Source: Thereva unica (taxonomy: Eukaryota > Arthropoda > Insecta > Diptera > Therevidae). From it: a DNA stretch of 64,000 nucleotides. The DNA lies in the NCBI GenBank assembly GCA_949987705.1, contig OX465285.1:2232001-2296000 (forward strand), in the 5' to 3' direction. The position numbers and the translations under genes are program-made. Below, in pieces: positions 56,003 through 64,000 of the stretch. Position 1 is the stretch's first letter; every line of letters begins with the position of its first letter. Below the pieces are notes generated by a model. That model saw only the letters and a list, made by a program, of their open reading frames with translations, did not search any database and was not told where the DNA came from.

Positions 56003-56224
56003 ACTAGTTTACACCAAAAATGTACCTCGTAGAAAAAGTGTTTTTTTAGCTTAATTTTTTGAGGTCGCTGAAAATAAAAAAGACACTCATTTATTTTTCC
56101 AAAGAATCGTTTTCGAGATATTAGCAAAAAAACATGTTTTTCGGCTTTCTTCCCAGTTATGGCCAAAAATTTCTAGAACAATACATCTAACCAATTCTTT
56201 CACCCGCACTTTTCCTAGTATTCA

Positions 56225-56570
56225 TAAATGTAATCCCTTCCAACCCATTGCTCAGCTTCGCTGATGAAAGTACCCTGCGTTATTCTTACGCTTTCGACAA
56301 TATTAGACAAGCATGTGCCAGACCTTGTCTTTACCATCGTGAACTCATGTCCAATTCTATCAACACAGGGACATCGAACACATCCTTGATTGGGGCCGCA
56401 AGAATAGTATTGCGTTCAACCCCTCCAAAACGAAGTACTGTCTCATTACTTATAAAACCTGCACCGACCTTCAAAACTACTCTCAATTATGCTAACGATG
56501 TTAGAAAAATCAAGCGGAATCAATCCCAGCGTAGTTTAAAATTGCTTGAATACTTCATTTGACTGACTCA
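56225..56570 (+). mobile_element. Jockey-like LINE fragment (same family as 26745)
   Basis: It reads IPSNPLLSFADESTLRYSYA (FADD degenerate to FADE), then QACARPCLYHRELMSNSINT and, after a slip, FNPSKTKYCLIT. It is parallel, motif by motif, to 27370-27570. Confidence 0.82.
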
Positions 56571-56632
56571 GCAGTTCGTTTGACATAAAACACAATTAGC
56601 CGCAAGAGTAACCCCCTCACACTCATAAGTAC

Positions 56633-57130
56633 TGAGTTTCCATGCAAAGTCTACCCTGGGGTTTTTTTCAAAATAGGTGCCCATAGAAACGGGGGTCGAG
56701 TAAAGTTTCGTTGAATCCAAGTAAACTCAAATAATCCAATCCGGTTAAACCGAGTTTTGCATATGTGTGTGATTAAGTATCTTTTACTGCACGAATATCA
56801 ACGGCGACGCAATGTAAAATTATTTATCTGTCATCTCCACCCAGAGCCGTCATGGAAACAGCATCGAGTTAACTTGAGGGAAAAAGCTTTTTGTTTTCCC
56901 AACGAAAACTCTACCTCTGTTCATGGAAACGCAGTAATGCACATGGGGAATCCCCTGTCGTATGCGTAGGTTATCTTGATACTTAAACAAACACATATAT
57001 ATATGCATAACCCGGCTTAATCCGACGGGTTTCGTGGAGTTTTCCTGGATTTAACGAAACTTTACTCAATCCGTATTTCAATGGGGGCTAGGTCTGAGTT
57101 AACCCAGGGTAAACTGCGCATGGAAACTCA
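56633..57130. mobile_element. 498-bp MITE with TGAGTTTCCATG ends
   Basis: tgagtttccatgcaaagtct at the left; inverted right end tgagtttccatgcgcagttt. Complementarity extends through ttaccctgggg and gagtaaagtttcgtt. TSD not clear. Confidence 0.75.
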
Positions 57131-57831
57131 TTGCTGTATTGCTTAGTAGGCAAATCTCCTCAACTAACCAATTTAAATATTTATGTATTTTGTGGAATGT
57201 AAGGCCCTCCGCAAGCGAGTCGACTGATTTGCAAGCCCAGTTTCAAACTGGTTTCACAATAATCACGAGCAAAACCAGTCGAAAACGAAATTTTTGTCCA
57301 CATACGGACACACGTGATTTTGGCAAAATGTCAAGTAGTTCAGATGAAGTGCAACCACACAACTGAAATGGCTTCCGAACGGCGAGAACAGTCGCACCAG
57401 TGTTACCGTTCTGCTACATATGTAGTAGTTTTACTACCTTTTTAGAAAAAAATGATAGTCTACTACACTACTACGTCAAGTTATCATTCTACTACATTTT
57501 TCCGATAATTCTAATGTTTTTAATTCATGGCTAAGTCGATCGCAGCCTTAAAATAAGGAACTACAGGAAAGTCCCTCACGTATAAAATCCGTGTTCGTGA
57601 GTGTAGTGAAATCTGGGGTCAGTGACTGTTGAGGATCTGCCGACTGTCAAGTTAGTCAGATTTTCTTTACATTAACTGAACTAGCTACCCATTATTATTT
57701 CAGCGAAAACATAGCTTGACGCTCATTATGGCAACTCGATGTAAATAAGGCAATAAAATGAATTCTCTTAATCTAAAACAAACTCGGTTAGTTACACCAT
57801 TTATAACTCAAGAAGGGCTGGACCGATTTTT

Positions 57832-58374
57832 ATGAATTTTGATTGGTTGGACATGTCTCTGGAGAATGGTGAACAAGCTTATTTCAACGCATCGAATGTT
57901 ACACAATGTGCTGAAACGACTCCAGCGACAACTTTGACCAGTTTCTTTTCGTTTCGCGGAAGCGATCCGTTTGCACGAACTTTGTTGTACTCTGAGATGT
58001 CGCGTTATTATATTTGGAACGCTTCATCGAAGAAATTTCAACGTCGAAAGCAAGGCGATGCGATTCCTGATCATCTGGATGTGCGTTCCACTGATGCACT
58101 TGGTCGCGTTTACACAGTTCATCCGAAGAATAACGAATGCTTCTACTTGCGGTTTTCGCTGGTGAATGTTCGTGGGCCGATAACATTTGAATCACTTCGA
58201 ACTGTGAGATGTGCCCAGCATTTCATCCTTCAACAGCTTAATTTGCTTGAAAACGATACTCATTGGGTCATGATAATCGCTGAAGAAATTGTTTTTGCAT
58301 CTCCATGTCAGACATGCGCATTATTTAGACTACTCATCGAATCCACGTCAATTGTGGAACAAGTACAAGGATGA
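57832..58374 (+). pseudogene. Helitron PIF1-like helicase fragment, frameshifted
   Basis: The 180-residue + frame has GSDPFARTLLYSEMSRYYIW, then KFQRRKQGD and RSTDALGRVYTVHPKNNECF, and YLRFSLVNVRGP. This is the conserved block upstream of the PIF1-type helicase core in insect Helitron proteins. The start codon is arbitrary. It ends by frameshift and continues at 58330-58560 (next entry). Confidence 0.85.
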
Positions 58375-58810
58375 CATGTCAGAAAACATTTTACACCGAA
58401 TTCGTGTCAGCTCAGGGAATCCCGATCTCGAGGTGAATGACGAAATACATAATCAGCCTTTGCTTTTGATCGATGACATGTGTTACCTCATGTGCGGCAA
58501 TTTGTTATTCAATTTGCTTGCCTCAAATCATCGACTCTTTGCCGCTTTAAGAAACGACAGCTAATGACAAACATACGAGTTGCATTGCTAAACGATCCTT
58601 CTGCCGAAGACTTTTCTAAGTAATTGCTGAGTATTAGTAATTGCCGTGTTCTTGTCGACGAATCGAACGGATTGATTTCGTTTCCGACGAATTTTTGCAA
58701 TGCAATTTCCGATTCGTTTGCACTCAAGATCAACAAATCACAAGGCCAATCCTTGAGTGTTTTTGCCCTGAATCTAGAAAATGAATGTATGAATATATTT
58801 TAAAATTGTT
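58330..58810 (+). pseudogene. Helitron helicase fragment, continuation and C-terminal end
   Basis: The frame 58330-58561 reads QLWNKYKDDMSENILHRIRV, then NPDLEVNDEIHNQPL. A further frame gives MTNIRVALLNDPSAEDFSK and, near 58722, LKINKSQGQSLSVFALNLEN, the late helicase INKSQGQ block. The Walker A and B segments that should lie between are deleted, so no active helicase is encoded. Confidence 0.82.
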
Positions 58811-59485
58811 TTAAAATAAAAAAAAATATGCTACCTCTTTTTTCAAAAAGGTAGTAGATTATACTTCTCTCAAAATTCTTCTCACGGTAACATTGAGTCG
58901 CACCCGAGCAGTTCAAACTAGTTTCAAATGGTTTTCGTTTCTGTTGACTCGTGTATGGATTCTCACTTCAGTACACGAGCAAGATCATCAAACAATTGCG
59001 TGTGCAACTGTAATTCCAAAACAGTCACCCCGTGTTCGCAGGGCTTAAATCTATTTTTATTAATACTTTATTAATACAATACAGCTAGTATTTCTCTATT
59101 AAGTCCCGGTTTTTATAACATGTGATTCTACTGACCAAATCCCGCTAGTCCCGCGGATCCCGCATGTCTAGTCCCGCATTACTGATCCCGCAAAAATGGC
59201 GTTTGTGGGATTGGATTCCCTACAAGCACTACATCGTCGTAATGGGAAAAGAGGAACCTTTCGATTAGTAAAAATTTTAGATTGGTTCGATGTATCTGTT
59301 CTAGACATTTTTGGCCATAACTGGGAAGAAAGCCGAAAAACATGTTTTTTTGCTAATATCTCGATAATGGTTCTTTGGAAAAATAAATGAGTGTCTTTTT
59401 CGATTTTCAGCGAACTCAAATTAGGCTAAAAAGCACTTTTCCTATTAGTAGGTACACGCAATTAAGCGAAAATTTGTAAACTAGT

Positions 59486-60964
59486 GTAATATTTAAAGAA
59501 ACAAAAAAAACGATTCATTTCAAAAAAAAAATAAACCAACAACAAAAAATCTAACTTTATGAAATACTAAAAAAAAGGAAATAAAAAAATAAAAAACATT
59601 ATAAATAAAAACCCTTTAAAAAAAAACAAAAAAAAACAACATAATGTGATGTTATTATATAAAAAAAATATATATAAATATATAAAGAGGCAAGAAAAAT
59701 GTTAAATGTTTCTTTTTTTGCTTTTTAATTAATTATAATTATTATTATTACAAAAAAACTACTATTTACTATATTATTTAAAAAAAATGTTTTTTATTAT
59801 TATTATTATTATTATTATAAATAGTTATTAATTAATTATTATCACTTTTTGTTTTTATTTTATTTTTTCTTCTCTTTTCTTTTTTTATTATTATTATTAA
59901 TATTATTATTATTATATTTCCTTTATTTCTCTTCTATACAGAGCAGTTTAAATATATAAAAAAACAACAAAATAATTGAAATTATTATGATTTTACACAA
60001 AAATAATAAATTTAAATTAAAAAAAACGTGAAAACAACAACACTTTTTTTGTTTGTTCTCTTAATTGTAAATATTTATAAATATTATAAATAGTTCTTTA
60101 CTTAGATGTATATTTATAATGTTAATATTAATTATTAATTAATTAATTAATTAAAAACAAAAAAATTTAAATTTTGCAAAAGAGAGTATGAAAGCGAAGC
60201 GCGAGAGAAAGATTGAGCAACAAAAACTAAGAAAGATGAATAATGTGTTTATTAAAAACAAAAAAAAAATAAAAGAAAATTTAATATAAATACACATATA
60301 CACACACAAACAGAAAAAAAATTGTAAAAAAGAAAAATGAAATTAGAGAAGATGAAGAAAAGTAAAAGTAAGATTGATTTTAAAAACAAAACAAAAGTAA
60401 AAAAATAAAATGAAAACAAACAAAACAGCGATTGTGAACCGAAAGATTTTTTTTATTTTATATATTTCATAGGCTGATGATTTAATTAATTAAAGAAGAG
60501 GTTTTAATCCTTTTATTTATTTTTTATTTTTGAAGCTTAAGAAAAATAAAGAAGAAAAAACAAAGTTTAAATAATAATTATGTGAGATAAAGTTTTGTTT
60601 TGTTTTTTTTTTTAGGAGAAATTTTATTGTAAAAGTTCAGCTGTTGTTGTGGAATTATGGAAAAATAGATTTTTTTTGGGGTTAAAAATTACTAAAAAGA
60701 AATTTTGTTTTTATTTAAATTGATTTTATTTTTTTTTATGTTTTTATATTGTTTTAATTTTATTTTATTTCAGTTATTTTTGGTTTGACAAGGGATTTAA
60801 GTGTGCCTGATTAACTCTCCGTTGGTCAGATGTGGCCCCTTTGCTTTAAACAATTTTTTTGTGAAAGTCTAAGCTTAGGTGGCACCCTTTATATTGCCAG
60901 TTCGACATAGCTCGCGGAGGATAGAAAAGGGATAACATAGGTGTATCTCGCATGGAAAAGCGAA
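59486..60964. other. A/T-rich flank resuming after the nested insertion
   Basis: Homopolymeric A/T sequence with (ATT)n at about 59795-59820 and near 59885-59915 and TTAA runs near 60130-60150. No gene recognised. It looks like the continuation of the 54.5-56.0 kb block. Confidence 0.5.
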
Positions 60965-61665
60965 TTCCTCTTTTTTTCTTTCTTTATGCTCCTTTAATCC
61001 CTCATGGGACATATGGCGGAAACAGTTGCCTTCCAGCGGACTCTGTTTTGCGCGACAGCTCTCAGTTCTGACCAGGATCTCCCAGTTGTTGCGTCCTCTG
61101 CTAGTAGGGTTCTCCTCCACGTTGTTCTAGGTCTAGGTCGAATCCTTGCGGATTCCAGTCAAGTTTGGTTAGATTTTCGTTTTCCCGACGCAAGGTGTGG
61201 CAAAACCAATTCCATTTCCTTCGCCTGATTTGTTCGTCTAGCCTTTTTTTGTCGGCACGGCGCCATAGTTCTTCATTTGAAACTCGTATCTTTCCAGCGG
61301 ATTTTTAGAATTCGACCTAGGCATCTGTTGATGAAAACTTGTAGGCGCCCTGTGATGACTTGGGTGACTTTCCATGTTTCGCAGCCCTACAAAAGAACTG
61401 CCGTAACGTTGAAGTTGAACAGCCGCAATTTGGTGTTAGTTGAGATCGCCGTTGATCTCCAAATGCGGAACAGGTATACATATGCGCTTCGTGGTTTATT
61501 TATTCTGGAACTGACGTCTTCTTTTGCACCACCATTTTCTGTATTGATACTACCGAGGTAGCAGAATTTATCTACCAGTTCCACGTGACGGTTATTCAGC
61601 GCTGTCCGTTCAATGGTGTTTGCGAAAAAAACTATTTGGAGTTCTTTTATTGCATAGAAGTTATA
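60965..61665 (-). mobile_element. LINE 3' part (RT thumb/C-terminus)
   Basis: On the - strand from 61600: NNRHVELVDKFCYLGSINTE, SSRINKPRSA, IWRSTAISTNTKLRLFNFNV, then after slips GRLQVFINRCLGRILKIRW and SWSELRAVAQNRVRWKATVS, ending CPMRD and a gaaagaaag-type tail at about 60965. The 3' end is shared with 19885-19975 and 43300-43335. Confidence 0.87.
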
Positions 61666-61867
61666 GTATACTTCTCACTTTATTTACCAACGCGTAATTT
61701 GTGTTTCCGCCTTGCTTTTGGATACAAACGGGACTTGGTAGGTGTGAATTTATATCCCATAGAACCTACAAAGGTATTTGCAATCTGTCCCAGCCGGAAA
61801 TCGAGTAATGCAAACACGAAGGCAGGCTACAGGTATAAGATAACCCTCAGTTGAAAGTTATCAGTAA

Positions 61868-62987
61868 GGCTGATCGTCCACTGGAAGCGTATTCGAGCGG
61901 CTACGCGCTTCGGCTACATGAGCCGCTTCAGGCGGCTATAAGCGACTCTGAGATACGCGGCTACACGCTACAGGGGTCGTCCACTGCAAGCTTTTCATGC
62001 TGCTCAGTTTGAAGTGAATTTGACATAATAATTTTTATTCCAGGAGAGATATTTGATAATTATAAGGAGTGTAATTATCGTAGAACCTTGTGTCAAGGAT
62101 TAAATTGTGGCTTCTGATGGTGCCTACCTACAGTACAAATTTCATGAAAAAATAATGGTAACTTTTCGCGTAAATCTCAAAAATGAAAAACACCTGTTTC
62201 ACGAAAAAAGGTTGAACAAGGTCCACAGTGGTCCTAGAATTTTATAGGCCTAATTTATTCGCAAGGATTTGCTCCACAACTCCATTTTCATGAAATGTAT
62301 GATAGGTTTGATTTAACAACTTAAAAACTCGTTTGAAAACCGAAACTCGAAAAGTTACCATTATTTTTTCATGAAATTTTTACTGTAGGCAGATACAATT
62401 TAATCCTTGAACACTAGGTTCTACGATAATTACACTCCCTATAATTAAATGTCAAAAAAATGAATTTGAATTGAATTTTTCTGAAAAAAAGTTGTTGACC
62501 GACTTCAATGGTGCAAAACTCATATTTTTCGTCTTTTTAAGCACTATTATGTAGTATTTTTTGTTTTCCAAAACAACCTTTTTTTCGTACACAAAAACTG
62601 AAACAACTTGTTTTCGCTACTATTATTAACTTTTTTCCACCTTTTCCCCTCGACCAATTTATCCAAAACACATTCCTTGAATTCCTACGATTTTTCTCTT
62701 AATTATAGCGTCAAGAAATCGCAGGGTAGATTTATTTTATTTTAAATATAGGAAAGCTTTGGAGAAAATTATTTCCTGATTCGAGCGGCTACGCGGACCG
62801 ATCCAAAATAATTTGGATTCGCGCGGCAGGCTCGAATACGCCTATAGCCGCCCGCTCGAAGTCGCTTGCAGTGGACGATGTTTGTATGAAATTCTTTATG
62901 TTGGATCTGTCGCGCATAGCCGCGTGTAGCCGCTCATGTAGCCGAAGCGCGTAGCCGCTCGAATACGCTTCCAGTGGACGACCAGCC
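61868..62987. mobile_element. Harbinger-like element, TSD TAA, ~60-bp TIRs
   Basis: ggctgatcgtccactggaag at the left and, inverted, ggctggtcgtccactggaag at the right; near-identity continues through gagcggctacgcgcttcggc. TAA at 61865-61867 and 62988-62990. Further inverted copies of cgtccactgcaagc/gcttgcagtggacg lie inside both ends. 1120 bp, no transposase frame. Confidence 0.82.
62065..62439. mobile_element. MITE nested inside the 61868 element, TA-flanked
   Basis: aggagtgtaattatcgtaga at the left and, inverted, gggagtgtaattatcgtaga at the right, flanked by TA (62063-62064 and 62440-62441). Arms of about 110 nt remain complementary through caaggattaaattg and catgaaaaaataatggtaac. Confidence 0.8.
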
Positions 62988-63101
62988 TAATGCTAAACTC
63001 ACTAAATTTTTGCCCCATGCATCCGCAATACATTTTATCGTTAGAGAGAAGGTCTGTATCAAAGAAGTACCCGTCGATTCTCAAGGAATCTAGTACTTTT
63101 A

Positions 63102-63193
63102 GGCCTCTTTGCTGAAAGTCGTGATTCGGTTGAAACGCCGCTTTCTGCAACTCAAACGACTTGTCACGAAGCACGACTTTCAGCACAGAGGCC
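63102..63193. mobile_element. 92-bp deletion derivative of the 36128 MITE family
   Basis: ggcctctttgctgaaagtcg at the left and its near-inverse at the right, with gttgaaacgccgctttctgc and caaacgacttgtcacg inside. Flanks TTA and TCA nearly match. Confidence 0.7.
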
Positions 63194-64000
63194 TCAATCA
63201 GGTAAAAAGAGACTCCTTGACTAATTATCTTTCAAGTTGACTAATGTATGTTTGCATGCATGCGCAAATGATTTTTTCGCAAGTGGATGCTGGTTAAATT
63301 TGCGCATGCAAGTATGCATTACTGAAAGCACCCGATTTTTGTCGAATGTTCAATAATTCAGTATGCACTTGCAAATGGCTGCAAATATTCGAACCTTTTA
63401 TGCTGTAAACGGCCGGCCATATACCAATGCTTCACATGCTTACTAGCGACATTTCGTACCATTTTTTATATGGAAGGAAACGTCACATGTCGCTTTGTTA
63501 CATTTATCTTCGGATACAAAAAGTGACGAAGATGCATATGACGTCTATGTGGCTTTGGTATACGGCTCGGCTTAGGCTTGCTTGGCTTATAAAATAAATA
63601 ATGAATATTGTTTATAATGAAAGCTTAACAGTTCCGACCACTTCACTCAGAGCAGTTTCCGTGTAGCATTTTTTAAGTTTACCTTCGGCCAATTTTGGAA
63701 ATTTTTCTTTATGATGACGAAATTCTGCGATTTTTCAGCGAATTGAGTCAGGTAGCCACGCTTGAAATTCAATGGCGGCAGGATGATATCTGAATAATCT
63801 TTTGAAGCAGTAGATTGGCGAGAAAAAAGTTGGTCTAATTTAGAACAATGTACACGGTATCCAATTAATCGTTTCGTAGTGATTTGGTGGCCTATTGTGG
63901 AATTCGTAAAGATAGGACCGATATTTTGTATAATCGTCTTAGATTCTGAAAACAAAAATGATCAGAATTGGTAACTGGGCAAAAAATTGCCACTACACTC
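63194..64000. other. no gene seen; weak inverted repeats
   Basis: 63240-63325 has gcatgcatgcgcaaat and an imperfect inverse. 63411-63574 has gccatataccaatgc and an imperfect inverse (gccgtataccaaagcc), perhaps a decayed MITE. The 102-residue - frame at 63647-63955 matches nothing I recognise. Confidence 0.35.

Larger units (their letters stand above)
57398..58895. mobile_element. hAT element carrying a Helitron-type helicase fragment
   Basis: Ends cagtgttaccgttctg and, inverted, caatgttaccgtgag; TSD AGTCGCAC at 57390-57397 and 58896-58903. The subterminal ctactaccttttt motif occurs at both ends. Instead of a hAT transposase, the interior holds helicase-like coding sequence. Confidence 0.85.
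57200..59047. mobile_element. possible middle layer of the nest
   Basis: taaggccctccgcaagcg and, inverted from the right, taagccctgcgaacacgg look like TIRs, with similar gtttcaaactggtttc-type motifs inside each end. Imperfect and without TSD. Confidence 0.4.
56003..59485. mobile_element. outer layer of nested insertion, ~200-bp TIRs
   Basis: The left arm 56003-56190 and the inverse of 59290-59485 share actagtttaca, aagacactcatttatttttc, cgagatattagcaaaaaaac and ttcccagttatggccaaaaa, about 85 percent by eye. No clear TSD. Everything from 56200 to 59280 lies inside. Confidence 0.7.

Overview
This is a window of insect nuclear DNA. It is AT-rich, intron-rich and packed with transposon remains. 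The only host protein-coding gene I can support is the 3' two-thirds of taiman (tai), the insect p160/SRC-type steroid-receptor coactivator, on the + strand from 29165 to 54508. Twelve exons with consensus splice sites and consistent phase give about 1550 residues. They contain a PAS-A-like and a PAS-B-like region, four LXXLL receptor-binding boxes, long Gln/Ser/Asn-rich stretches and a C-terminal exon. The bHLH exon(s) and the promoter are not in the window or were not recognised. I cannot name the species.

Layout. 1-29 kb (upstream of the first recognised exon, probably tai intron or intergenic DNA): relics of non-LTR retrotransposons (LINEs), several hAT elements with exact 8-bp target-site duplications (TSDs), small TA-flanked MITEs, a decayed Tc1/mariner-type transposase, and two tandem arrays (9.7-10.5 kb and 11.6-12.2 kb) sharing a GGATAATC motif. 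29-54.5 kb: tai. Exons A-D are close together (introns of 56-90 nt), then introns of up to 6.8 kb hold LINE fragments, two foldback elements, a TTAA-flanked composite, a Harbinger-like element and short palindromic MITEs lying close to splice sites. 54.5-61 kb: extremely A/T-rich tai 3' UTR or 3' flank, interrupted by a 3.5-kb nested insertion whose innermost layer is a hAT element carrying a Helitron-type helicase ORF. 61-64 kb: a LINE 3' end and a TAA-flanked element with another MITE nested in it.

How the parts relate. Two points about tai stand out. First, the 89-nt penultimate exon is not a multiple of three, so including or skipping it makes the ribosome read the same last exon in two frames: one ends in an extra LXXLL motif, the other in a short DFFGG tail. 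A palindromic MITE lies about 50 nt downstream of that exon's donor. Second, the 132-nt symmetric exon C begins inside one LXXLL box and ends inside the next, so skipping it would fuse two boxes into one. The transposons allow relative dating, because TSDs and interrupted ORFs show which element landed in which.

All protein assignments rest on motif recognition by eye. No database search, alignment program or RNA data was available.
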